Below, piece after piece: positions 8,802-17,484 of a stretch of 64,000 bases of DNA. The DNA lies in the NCBI RefSeq assembly GCF_000210075.1, contig NC_021017.1:1500566-1564565 (forward strand), read 5' to 3'. The position numbers and the translations under genes were made by a program. The notes under the pieces were generated by a model. It ran no database searches and had not been told where the DNA came from. It saw only the letters and a program-made list of their open reading frames with translations. Source of the stretch: Bacteroides xylanisolvens XB1A (GTDB lineage: Bacteria > Bacteroidota > Bacteroidia > Bacteroidales > Bacteroidaceae). The first letter of the stretch is position 1. Each line of letters begins with the position of its first letter.

Positions 8802-11771
8802 ATGCTTAGTAAATATAAATTAAACCAGCTTTACTTCAAAGATACACAATTCGCCAACCTGATGACAAGGCGAATTTTTAACGTGTTGTTAATCGCTAAT
8901 CCTTATGACGCTTTTATGTTGGAAGATGACGGGCGTATTGATGAGAAGATTTTCAATGAATACACCTCTTTATCTTTGCGTTATCCGCCTCGTTTCTCGC
9001 AGGTATCCACAGAGGAGGAAGCATTGGCGCAGTTGGAAAATATGTCGTTCGACCTGGTGATTTGTATGCCGAGCACGGGGGATAATGACAGTTTTGATAT
9101 CGGTCGTCATATAAAAGAGAAATATGAGCATATTCCTATCGTGATCCTGACTCCTTTCAGCCATGGTATTACCAAACGGATTATCAATGAAGATTTGAGT
9201 GCGTTTGAATATGTGTTCTGTTGGTTGGGCAATACCGACCTGCTGGTGTCTATTATCAAATTGATAGAAGACAAGATGAATCTGGAACACGATGTGCAGG
9301 AAGTCGGTGTGCAGTTGATTCTTTTGGTGGAGGATGGCATTCGTTTCTATTCTTCTATTTTGCCGAATCTGTATAAGTTCGTGTTGAAGCAGAGTCAGGA
9401 GTTCTCTACTGAAGCCTTGAATGCGCACCAGCGTACACTTCGTATGCGCGGGCGGCCTAAGATTGTACTGGCACGTACGTATCAGGAGGCAATGGAAATT
9501 TATCATAAGTATCAAAATAATATATTAGGAGTAATCACCGACGTCCGTTTCCCGAAAGTGGAGCGGGGGGAGAAAGACGGTCTGGCAGGTATCAAGCTGT
9601 GTGCCGAGATACGCAAGAACGATCCGTTTGTTCCGTTGATTATCCAGTCGTCCGAATCGGAAAATTCGTCTTATGCCGCTAAGTACGGCGCTAGCTTTAT
9701 TGATAAGAACTCAAAAAAGATGGATGTCGATTTGCGTCGTATCGTTTCCGATGATTTTGGTTTTGGTGATTTTATATTCCGTAACCCGGCTACCGGGGAA
9801 GAGATTGCCCGTGTCCGGAATCTGAAAGAACTGCAAAACATTCTTTTTGCCGTACCTGCGGAGTCTTTCTTATATCATATCAGCCGGAATCATGTGTCGC
9901 GTTGGTTCTATTCTCGTGCCATGTTCCCGGTAGCCGAGTTTTTAAAACCGATTACCTGGAATAGTCTTCAAGATGTGGATGCTCACCGGAAAATCATCTT
10001 TGAGGCGATTGTGAAGTATCGTAAGATGAAGAACCAGGGAGTCGTGGCTGTGTTTAAGCGAGACCGTTTCGACCGTTATTCTAACTTTGCCCGTATCGGG
10101 GATGGTTCTTTGGGCGGAAAAGGGCGTGGACTGGCGTTTATTGATAATATGGTGAAGCGTCATCCGGAGTTTGAAGAGTTTGAGAACGCACGTATTGCTA
10201 TTCCTAAAACGGTGGTGCTTTGTACGGATGTGTTTGATGAATTTATGGACACTAATAATCTGTATCAGATTGCGCTGTCAGATGCGGATGATGCTACGAT
10301 TCTGAAATACTTTCTGAAGGCAAAGTTGCCTGACCGCTTGGTGGAGGACTTCTTTACTTTCTTCGATGTAGTGAAATCTCCGATTGCCATCCGTTCCTCA
10401 TCTTTGCTTGAAGATTCTCATTATCAGCCGTTTGCAGGAATCTATAACACATACATGATTCCTTATCTGGATGATCGGTATGAAATGTTGCGCATGCTTT
10501 CGGATGCCATCAAAGGGGTGTATGCATCAGTCTATTTCCGTGACAGCAAAGCGTATATGCAGGCTACTTCGAATGTGATCGATCAGGAAAAGATGGCTGT
10601 TATCTTGCAGGAGGTAGTTGGCAATCAATATGGCGACCGTTATTATCCGTCTATGTCGGGTGTGGCTCGTTCACTGAATTATTATCCTTTAGGAGATGAA
10701 AAAGCCGAAGAAGGAACGGTTAATCTGGCTTTGGGATTAGGGAAATATATTGTAGACGGTGGTATGACCCTTCGTTTTTCTCCCTATCATCCCAATCAGG
10801 TGTTGCAAACCAGTGAAATGGAAATCGCTCTGAAAGAGACCCAGACCCGTTTCTATGCTTTGGATTTAAAAAATGCCGGACATGATTTTTCTATTGACGA
10901 TGGTTTCAATTTACTGAAACTCCATGTCAAAGAGGCGGAAAACGATGGTGCCCTGCGTTATATTGCCTCTACGTATGATCCGTACGATCAGATTATCCGA
11001 GATGGTCTGTATCCTGGGGGGCGCAAGGTGATTACTTTTGCCAATATCCTGCAACATGATGTTTTCCCGTTGGCTCGTATTCTGCAGTTGGTCTTGAAAT
11101 ATGGTGAACAGGAGATGCGCCGTCCGGTTGAAATTGAATTTGCAGCAACGTTAAGTCGCGAACATGATAAATCCGGAACCTTCTATCTGTTACAGATACG
11201 TCCTATCGTAGACAGTAAAGAAATGCTGGACGAAGATTTGAACGAGATACCGGATGAAGATGTGATTCTCCGCTCATATAATTCGTTGGGACACGGTATC
11301 ATGAATGATATTTATGATGTGGTCTATGTAAAAACCGATAATTATAGTGCCTCTAACAATCAGGCAATTGCTTGGGAGATAGAAAAGATCAACCAACAGT
11401 TCTTGAATGAAGGAAAGAATTATGTGCTTGTCGGTCCGGGACGTTGGGGAAGCAGTGATACATGGCTCGGTATTCCTGTGAAGTGGCCTCATATCTCGGC
11501 TGCCCGTGTGATTGTGGAAGCCGGACTGACCAACTATCGGGTAGATCCCAGTCAAGGAACACATTTCTTTCAGAATCTGACTTCGTTCGGGGTTGGATAT
11601 TTCACTATCAATGCCTTTATGAATGATGGTGTGTATAATCAGGACTTCCTCAATGCGCAACCTGCGGTGGAAGAAACGAAATATCTTCGTCATGTCCGCT
11701 TTGAGAAACCGATGGTGGTCAAGATGGATGGAAAGAAGAAGCAGGGTGTGGTTTTGATGCCGGAGGCTTAA
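8802..11771 (+). CDS. Double receiver-PPDK/PEP-synthase N-domain protein
   Basis: A 989-residue protein usually labelled phosphoenolpyruvate synthase, but the architecture differs. Residues about 25-160 look like a degenerate receiver (no Asp at the phospho-acceptor site). Residues about 170-312 form a second receiver with E177-D178, D247 (in ITDVRF) and K302 in place. From about 430 to 800 there is a PPDK-type nucleotide-binding domain, starting near GSLGGKGRG. I see no swivelling phospho-His domain and no PEP-binding barrel, so PEP synthesis from pyruvate is unlikely. A signalling or phosphotransfer role is inference. G+C and codon use differ from the AT-rich ATPase/HNH pair just upstream, suggesting that pair was inserted in front of a resident gene. 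A strong terminator follows. Confidence 0.75.
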   Translation: MLSKYKLNQLYFKDTQFANLMTRRIFNVLLIANPYDAFMLEDDGRIDEKIFNEYTSLSLRYPPRFSQVSTEEEALAQLENMSFDLVICMPSTGDNDSFDIGRHIKEKYEHIPIVILTPFSHGITKRIINEDLSAFEYVFCWLGNTDLLVSIIKLIEDKMNLEHDVQEVGVQLILLVEDGIRFYSSILPNLYKFVLKQSQEFSTEALNAHQRTLRMRGRPKIVLARTYQEAMEIYHKYQNNILGVITDVRFPKVERGEKDGLAGIKLCAEIRKNDPFVPLIIQSSESENSSYAAKYGASFIDKNSKKMDVDLRRIVSDDFGFGDFIFRNPATGEEIARVRNLKELQNILFAVPAESFLYHISRNHVSRWFYSRAMFPVAEFLKPITWNSLQDVDAHRKIIFEAIVKYRKMKNQGVVAVFKRDRFDRYSNFARIGDGSLGGKGRGLAFIDNMVKRHPEFEEFENARIAIPKTVVLCTDVFDEFMDTNNLYQIALSDADDATILKYFLKAKLPDRLVEDFFTFFDVVKSPIAIRSSSLLEDSHYQPFAGIYNTYMIPYLDDRYEMLRMLSDAIKGVYASVYFRDSKAYMQATSNVIDQEKMAVILQEVVGNQYGDRYYPSMSGVARSLNYYPLGDEKAEEGTVNLALGLGKYIVDGGMTLRFSPYHPNQVLQTSEMEIALKETQTRFYALDLKNAGHDFSIDDGFNLLKLHVKEAENDGALRYIASTYDPYDQIIRDGLYPGGRKVITFANILQHDVFPLARILQLVLKYGEQEMRRPVEIEFAATLSREHDKSGTFYLLQIRPIVDSKEMLDEDLNEIPDEDVILRSYNSLGHGIMNDIYDVVYVKTDNYSASNNQAIAWEIEKINQQFLNEGKNYVLVGPGRWGSSDTWLGIPVKWPHISAARVIVEAGLTNYRVDPSQGTHFFQNLTSFGVGYFTINAFMNDGVYNQDFLNAQPAVEETKYLRHVRFEKPMVVKMDGKKKQGVVLMPEA

Positions 11772-12183
11772 GGTGGAATAGGGGCCAGTTGTAAATCGTG
11801 AGAGAGATTTGGGGTGTAGCAACTGCATTTCCCTTGATAACAATTTTATAATATATGGTGTTAGAATGAAAGTGATATCCTTACATGTTCCTACCTATTA
11901 AGAAAAACTAACTATTGCTTACGAATAGACTCTATTGATATATTTATATGTGAAATTTGAATGGTAACTTTCCGCTGATTATTAAAAACAGAATATAATC
12001 AGCGGAAAGTTTTGTTTTTCATGGTTGATGTTAGATGTATTTCCTTAAAAATAGAACAGAAACATGAAATATAGACCTTGTGGATATCTGAAAATAATAG
12101 TTATTTTGCAACCGTTTAAATATTATTATCTGTGTGATGGGAATATCACACAGATGTGTTTATTAATTAAAAGCAGAATAGAA
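11772..12183 (+). other. Intergenic region after the PPDK-like gene
   Basis: 412 bp without a convincing gene. It holds the terminator at 11966-12019 and AT-rich leader sequence of the following lipoprotein gene. An open frame extends upstream from the lipoprotein to 12064, but its residues lack coding character and the signal peptide begins at 12184. Confidence 0.6.
11966..12019 (+). terminator. Rho-independent terminator
   Basis: A 17-bp perfect stem, 11966-11982 with 11995-12011, followed by a T-rich run to 12019. It lies about 195 nt past the PPDK-like gene and closes that transcript. Confidence 0.9.
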
Positions 12184-13173
12184 ATGAGAAAGAATTTATT
12201 TTATTACTTATTTACCGTATTGTGTACAGCAACTTTGTTTATTTCTTGTAGTGATGATGAGGACACTCCCAATCCTGTAAATCCTTTGGTAGGTGTGTAT
12301 AGCTTGAGTGATTATGAAACAGCAGATTTTGTGGTGGCAGAAGGAGATGACCCTATTAAAAATTTTCCGAAGGCAGGTCCTTTGTATGCAAAATGGGATG
12401 CAAAGAAAGAAGATCCGTTTACAGTAGCAGCAAGTGGAATGTTTCGTATGATGGGGGCGACTATGCTTCCTCAGGTGTTGAATACGATTGAGATGAGTGA
12501 GGACGGAAATATTATTGCTTCCTATGTGGATAAACCGACTTTGCAGGGTACAGATAAATTGATGAATTGGGCTATGGCGGGACTAATGGGTGGAATGTTT
12601 CCAGAAAAATCTGAGATTACTTCATTGGCTGCCACTTCGGGATTTGTGAATTCACCTGCCGGACTTGCTACATGGTCTGAAAGTAATGGTAAAGTAGTAG
12701 TAAAACTAAATATTACTAATATTTTGGGTGCTGCTCTTGGAGGTCAGGATGCAAGCAGTTTGGAAACCATCATCAATCAGGTACTGACAGGAGAACCTGC
12801 TGTGTTGAAAGAATTATTGAAAAGTTTGTTTCAGATTGATTTGGCGAATGTAACTGATGCTTCTATTCGTCAGTTGCAGGGATGGGCATTAAATGGTATT
12901 CCGATGAATAAGAAAGAAGAAAGTGGAAAAACTTATTTGTATTTGGATAAATCGGCTTTTGATACTTTTATGATACTCCGTGACACAGGAGAAAAAGATG
13001 ATTATGGAGCCCCAATTATGAAAAATGATTTGCTTTATGTATGGGAGGCGTTGGTTAGTGCTAATTTGATTCCAGCAGAGGCTGCTCAAGCGGTTATACT
13101 GATACAAATAATTTCAGGTTACTGGAGTGAGACAAAGACCTTTGATATTGGTTTGGATTTGGTGAAACAATAA
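12184..13173 (+). CDS. Lipoprotein of unknown function (possibly DUF4925), copy 1
   Basis: Start placed at 12184, because the next residues form a clean lipoprotein signal ending in FISC (MRKNLF then a hydrophobic core); the frame opens earlier at 12064 but that extension has no signal character. 329 residues. The N-terminus resembles the next gene, and both share the pattern of a short beta-rich N-terminal part followed by helical segments rich in Leu. I suspect the Bacteroides family DUF4925 but cannot confirm it. Surface or periplasmic lipid-anchored location is inferred from the lipobox and following acidic residues (SDDED), the kind of signal linked to surface export in Bacteroides. Confidence 0.75.
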   Translation: MRKNLFYYLFTVLCTATLFISCSDDEDTPNPVNPLVGVYSLSDYETADFVVAEGDDPIKNFPKAGPLYAKWDAKKEDPFTVAASGMFRMMGATMLPQVLNTIEMSEDGNIIASYVDKPTLQGTDKLMNWAMAGLMGGMFPEKSEITSLAATSGFVNSPAGLATWSESNGKVVVKLNITNILGAALGGQDASSLETIINQVLTGEPAVLKELLKSLFQIDLANVTDASIRQLQGWALNGIPMNKKEESGKTYLYLDKSAFDTFMILRDTGEKDDYGAPIMKNDLLYVWEALVSANLIPAEAAQAVILIQIISGYWSETKTFDIGLDLVKQ

Positions 13174-13195
13174 TAGTAGGATTTATGTGATAATT

Positions 13196-13233
13196 AAAAA
13201 GGTTGGAAACGCCATTAGTCTTCCAACCTTTTT
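13196..13233 (+). terminator. Rho-independent terminator
   Basis: A 13-bp perfect stem, 13196-13208 with 13221-13233, ending in five T. It separates the two paralogous lipoprotein genes, so each is probably transcribed alone. Confidence 0.85.
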
Positions 13234-13377
13234 CGTTTTTAGGTATATTATGGAATGTATTGACAACTATTGATAAAAATAAGATTTGTGTAGGTAAATT
13301 AAAATTAGTTACTTTGTAAAATGAATGTTTGGTGAGGAAAATTGTTTATTATTAATCCTTTAGTAAGATAGAAATAA

Positions 13378-14583
13378 ATGAAAAAAGAATTATTTTGCTA
13401 TTTGACTTTTCTTTTATGCGTGGCAATATGTTTTGTATCTTGTAGCGATAAAGACGAAACTATAGTGTGTCCAATAAAGAATTTCACATTTACAGATGTA
13501 AGTGGTTTGGCTTTGACTTATAGTGGGAAGCCTATGTTAGGGAAGAAGGTAGAATTTATTCCGGATGCAGCAGATGCAACCAAAGCCCGATTGATATTGT
13601 CAGGAGCCTTGGTGGATTTATCTGATATTTTAGGTTCAGTGGCTATGAATAGCAGAGCCGGTATAACAGATCTGTTGAAGTTTGCGAGTCCGGGAGTTAT
13701 CCCGGGAGAAAAGACAACTGAACTTCATGTTACTCTGAATATAGATGGTGACATGGTGACTTTTTCCGGAGAAGAGGAGCAGAACGGAGGTATTATTCGG
13801 TATAACGGTTCAGCGACAAAGAGCTTTTTGAAATTGGACTTGAACGTGGCATTGCCTGAAAATGGCTTTGCTGATACTTCATGGAATCTGGTGCCACAGA
13901 AGAGTGTCGAACCTGTATATTATGTTTGGAAGACTTCAGCAAATCCGATATGGGGGAGTATTTTGGTTAGAGTTATTTTTACCGCTAAAGTGGTTGATAA
14001 TAAATCAATCCCCCAATTGTTATCAGCTATATTGAAGGAAGTACGTTTCCTGCCCGATGGAAATATACAGGCAGTTTATAAAAATGGTATTGCTGATGCG
14101 GAATGGAATGATTCAGATTTGAATTTGGCTATGTATAGAATGGGAGAACAGGAGAATCAGATTAAACTCTTTTTAAATCTGTCGCAAATAATGGATACGG
14201 CTATGTCAGTTACAACTTTAAGTCGAGCATCGGGAATATCTTCTGTAGACATTAAAGAGTTACTGAAATTGATTCCGATGTTGAGTGAAGGAATTCCTCT
14301 TTATTATGAGCAAGATGGAAATGGAGGTATGAAAGTCTATGTTGGAGAAGACGTGTTATTGCCTCTATTGAAAGCTGTAAAACCGTTGTTTGAGGATGAA
14401 GAGTTTGTAAACGGACTATTGGAAATGCTAGAGGCTCAAGCTGGTGATATGGCATCTTTAGTTAAAGCTTTGAAGCCAGTATTAAAAAGTCTTCCGAAGG
14501 TAATAGATGGTACAACAGAAGTTAAGTTTGGAATAATGTTTACCGCTCTGCAACCATCAGCAGAAACAAATATCTTGAAATAA
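13378..14583 (+). CDS. Lipoprotein of unknown function (possibly DUF4925), copy 2
   Basis: 401 residues with a lipoprotein signal ending in FVSC, then SDKDE. It is related in signal sequence, layout and size to the gene just upstream, so the pair looks like an old tandem duplication that has diverged. It is longer in the N-terminal beta-rich part and has a C-terminal Leu/Lys-rich helical region. No catalytic motif is recognisable. A terminator on each side indicates a monocistronic unit. Confidence 0.75.
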   Translation: MKKELFCYLTFLLCVAICFVSCSDKDETIVCPIKNFTFTDVSGLALTYSGKPMLGKKVEFIPDAADATKARLILSGALVDLSDILGSVAMNSRAGITDLLKFASPGVIPGEKTTELHVTLNIDGDMVTFSGEEEQNGGIIRYNGSATKSFLKLDLNVALPENGFADTSWNLVPQKSVEPVYYVWKTSANPIWGSILVRVIFTAKVVDNKSIPQLLSAILKEVRFLPDGNIQAVYKNGIADAEWNDSDLNLAMYRMGEQENQIKLFLNLSQIMDTAMSVTTLSRASGISSVDIKELLKLIPMLSEGIPLYYEQDGNGGMKVYVGEDVLLPLLKAVKPLFEDEEFVNGLLEMLEAQAGDMASLVKALKPVLKSLPKVIDGTTEVKFGIMFTALQPSAETNILK

Positions 14584-14625
14584 AGATATAATAATAATTT
14601 CTTTTGTACAAAAATAGCATCATAA

Positions 14626-14657
14626 AAAGGGCAGTCCTCAAAAATGGACTGCCCTTT
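14626..14657. terminator. Bidirectional terminator between convergent genes
   Basis: A 12-bp perfect stem, AAAGGGCAGTCC (14626-14637) with GGACTGCCCTTT (14646-14657), flanked by A and T runs. It sits between a plus-strand lipoprotein gene and a minus-strand beta-barrel gene that converge here. Confidence 0.88.
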
Positions 14658-14691
14658 CTCATGGTGCTATAAAACAGGATGATATTTTTCG

Positions 14692-15477
14692 TTAGAATGC
14701 ATACGCAAATCCTATATTCAGATAAATAGGATACATAGCGAAGCTTATCGTTGTGAAGTCTTTTTTGAAAATGTCATTCAATCCCCACGTGAGATCGGCA
14801 TACACTTTTAGATGCTTGAAAGCCAACCAATCCGCTCCTGCCTGAACTCCCCATTGAAAGTGGCGAAGCTCTTCCGAGAAATCATACTTTGCGCTTTTAT
14901 CGCCCTCAATTGATACTTTGTCACCAGTGGGATTTTCTTCACGCAGATATCCGTCGTACACATTTCCTGAAAATTCTCTTTCCAATATGTATGATGCATA
15001 TACACCAGCTTTCATGTGCCAACGGTCGTTTATTTTGTAAGCGGCTAATACTGGCAATGTGAGATATGAATTATTTACATTCGTACTAACTTTTCCTGTC
15101 CAATTCCCTTTTAAACGTCCGCCATCGCTAGCAATGATTTCCATATTATAATTCTTTACTGTAGCATCTGTCTTCATCTTGCGGCTTTCCAAGCGAATTC
15201 CGGTAACGATACCCCACTTCTTCGTTGGCTCTATCCATTTAGTCATATTTCCTTCCAAACTGATGGCTAATGAAGGATTATAAGAGTTGATAGATCGTAT
15301 TTCTGCTGGCAAAGGAATAGGAGAAGTTCCGCCGATACTGAATCCGGCTCTAACTTCATACTCCCAACCGTGAAGTGCTGCATTAATTAAGGTTTTGGTC
15401 CGGTTGGTCTGTGCAGAGACAGAATACACGCTAATAATTGTAAATATAAAAGCTATATATAGGTTTCTTTGTGTCAT
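14692..15477 (-). CDS. Outer-membrane beta-barrel protein (porin family)
   Basis: 261 residues with a cleavable signal peptide ending near SVSAQT. The mature part alternates polar and aromatic residues in strand-sized blocks and ends in the aromatic-terminated strand IGFAYAF, the hallmark of proteins inserted by the BAM machinery. Substrate unknown. It begins 17 nt after the stop of the PCMD-type lipoprotein, so the two form a small operon: an anchored lipoprotein followed by a barrel. Confidence 0.8.
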   Translation of the reverse strand: MTQRNLYIAFIFTIISVYSVSAQTNRTKTLINAALHGWEYEVRAGFSIGGTSPIPLPAEIRSINSYNPSLAISLEGNMTKWIEPTKKWGIVTGIRLESRKMKTDATVKNYNMEIIASDGGRLKGNWTGKVSTNVNNSYLTLPVLAAYKINDRWHMKAGVYASYILEREFSGNVYDGYLREENPTGDKVSIEGDKSAKYDFSEELRHFQWGVQAGADWLAFKHLKVYADLTWGLNDIFKKDFTTISFAMYPIYLNIGFAYAF

Positions 15478-15494
15478 ATTTTTCTGTTTTTAGG

Positions 15495-16634
15495 TTATTC
15501 TTCACAAACTAATTCTAGGTCATCTACATAAAGAGTGCTCCCTATTGCCCCTTTGAAACGATCTCCGTCTTTACTGGCAGAAAGTACGATGCTTATCTTA
15601 TACTCTCCGCGTGATAAAGCTTCCATGTCTACTTCTTTTCCATATTTGTTGTAATCGAATGGTATGTTGAACTCGGTCCATTGATCAGTTTCTTTTCTTT
15701 CTTTTTCTGGAAGAAGTGCCAATGCTATCATGCGTGGATCTTTGAATTCATTGATGGCTAGATATCCGTCCATGGTACGAAGTGTTTCATCAGTTTTGTA
15801 AAAGATGCCATACACAATGAAATTGTCTTTTTGTTCTGGTATTTCGTTTGTACCATCCATATATGTGCTACCTGCCTTGTATTTGTAATATCCTTTTAGA
15901 CGGAGCGGTTTTTTGTGGAATATTCTTCCGAAAGCGGTTGATTTTAAAGGATCGCTGACAGAAGAATTGAAATTGAATGTTCCGATGAAAAGATTTCCTG
16001 CTGCCAAGGGAGCGCCAACAAGGCTTCCTAATCCTCCGGTTGATTTAGTTACCAGTTTGGCACATTTACTGTTCTCAATTCCTCCGTCGGCTTGTGATGT
16101 GGGGTATTCTGTAGCAGGACTATTTCCGGATACTAGCATATATCCTTGATTGGCACTTGCCCATTCCATAAATTCACCTTTTGCTTTGTTCTCTTCATAG
16201 AAAATGTGGTATTTGCTGCTTTTGGAACTCAGTTTATCAAAATGAAACTGCTCGGGGATAATTTGCAAATCATCTGAAATACTGACGGAATAGGTGCGAT
16301 GCCATTTACCATCGGCTGAGGTAACGGTATAACGTACGGGATGAGTGAAGTCTTGGATACTTCCACTTGCAGGTTCGATAGTGGCACCTTCTGTTAATAC
16401 AAATTCTGGAGCCAATTGTGTAAGGGTAGCTTTGCTATTTACACTGATATAAAGGGGATAAGCATTTATGGATTCATCGTAAGGTTCGTAATAGTTTGTA
16501 TTGTCATATTCGAATATTTCTTTGGGTAGAATACATTTTAAAATGTCTGCTTCGGTATTCGGTTCTTCGTTTTGTATGCATGCAGTACTCAACAAAGATA
16601 ACAGGGTTGTGGCTAATACATTTGTAAATTTCAT
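15495..16634 (-). CDS. PCMD-type lipoprotein (putative carbohydrate-metabolism domain)
   Basis: 379 residues. The lipoprotein signal ends in LSTAC. The N-terminal part (about 35-135) is a beta-sandwich of the type seen ahead of PCMD domains. The C-terminal about 230 residues match my memory of the PCMD domain (PF13201), which resembles carbohydrate-binding jelly rolls and ends in STLYVDDLEL. It probably lies at the cell surface and binds a glycan or glycoprotein. It is first in a two-gene operon with the beta-barrel protein downstream. Function inferred only from fold. Confidence 0.7.
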   Translation of the reverse strand: MKFTNVLATTLLSLLSTACIQNEEPNTEADILKCILPKEIFEYDNTNYYEPYDESINAYPLYISVNSKATLTQLAPEFVLTEGATIEPASGSIQDFTHPVRYTVTSADGKWHRTYSVSISDDLQIIPEQFHFDKLSSKSSKYHIFYEENKAKGEFMEWASANQGYMLVSGNSPATEYPTSQADGGIENSKCAKLVTKSTGGLGSLVGAPLAAGNLFIGTFNFNSSVSDPLKSTAFGRIFHKKPLRLKGYYKYKAGSTYMDGTNEIPEQKDNFIVYGIFYKTDETLRTMDGYLAINEFKDPRMIALALLPEKERKETDQWTEFNIPFDYNKYGKEVDMEALSRGEYKISIVLSASKDGDRFKGAIGSTLYVDDLELVCEE

Positions 16635-17484
16635 CTTATATATTATGAATTAGTAAATTATGAGGAGCAAAGATACGGATTTTGAATGAACTTCAGGTGA
16701 TTTTTGATAAAAAACTCCCGCACTTCCTTTCGGAAGGAGAGGAAAGGAATGATTAAATATTCAATTAATAGGCTCAAGTTTCGTATCTTTTCATAGTATT
16801 TGGCTTGTATTTGGTTTTTTGAAGTAGATGAATCAACTGGGAGAAGTACAAGAGTTGAAGAAAATAGGTACTTGTACTGCTGTAATAAAGTACATGGAAC
16901 AGATGGAAGAAGTACTTAAAATCTGCTTTTTCAGTACTAAAACGCTCCACTAAATATTTATTGTTTATTTCAAAGACATTCAAACCATAGATAATTCATT
17001 TGTAAGAATAGCGAATTTAACTGATATTGTAAATAAAGTTCTTAATTATTTTACTATATAACTGTGAAAAGATAAAGCGCTGTTATACAACAAGATGTGC
17101 CACCTGTTTTTTCCTTTAAAACAAATGCCCCGTTTCATTTAAAGGAACGGGGCGTTTCTCGGTGTGCATCGGGGCGTTCCTTTAAAAGGAACGGTGACCC
17201 GGTTTTTGCCTATGGACAAAATATAAATATATTTTCTTTTATTCATTCCGAATTTTGCTCATAACGCGGAAGAACACAATGAAGAAATAAGACTCAACTT
17301 CAACTAAGTAGCCAAATATGTGTTAAATCCCCAAGAATAATGACTGAGCCCATATTATACCCTTTTGGGTATAAATATAATGTAATTTTTCTGTTTTACA
17401 CCCTTTAGGGTATAAAAACTCCCGCACTTCCTTTCGGAAGGCGGGAGCCTTTAAATAAACTATAGCTTATATATCTTTCGCTGA
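16635..17484. other. 850-bp intergenic region rich in hairpins and repeats
   Basis: No convincing gene. It contains a partial copy (16710-16737) of the terminator sequence found at 17414-17441. It also has a GC hairpin GCCCCGTT/AACGGGGC (17127-17134 with 17146-17153), a hairpin CGTTCCTT/AAGGAACG (17175-17182 with 17186-17193), and a hairpin TTATACCC/GGGTATAA (17355-17362 with 17367-17374). A 41-codon open frame at 16830-16955 (+) has protein-like residues but no supporting signal. Confidence 0.6.
17419..17447 (-). terminator. Terminator of the NADP-type glutamate dehydrogenase gene
   Basis: Stem CTCCCGC...GCGGGAG with an inner CTTCC/GGAAG stem and loop TTTC. The minus strand continues into TTTTTATA (complement of 17411-17418), giving a good U-tract for the dehydrogenase transcript ending at 17485. 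Confidence 0.85.

Noticed and set aside
12064-12183. 40-residue N-terminal extension of the first lipoprotein gene
   Set aside because: The lipoprotein signal peptide begins at the Met at 12184; the extension is AT-rich leader sequence that would bury the signal.
16830-16955. 41-codon plus-strand open frame in the long intergenic region
   Set aside because: Residues look protein-like, but there is no promoter, coupling or recognised family, so it is mentioned only within the region entry.
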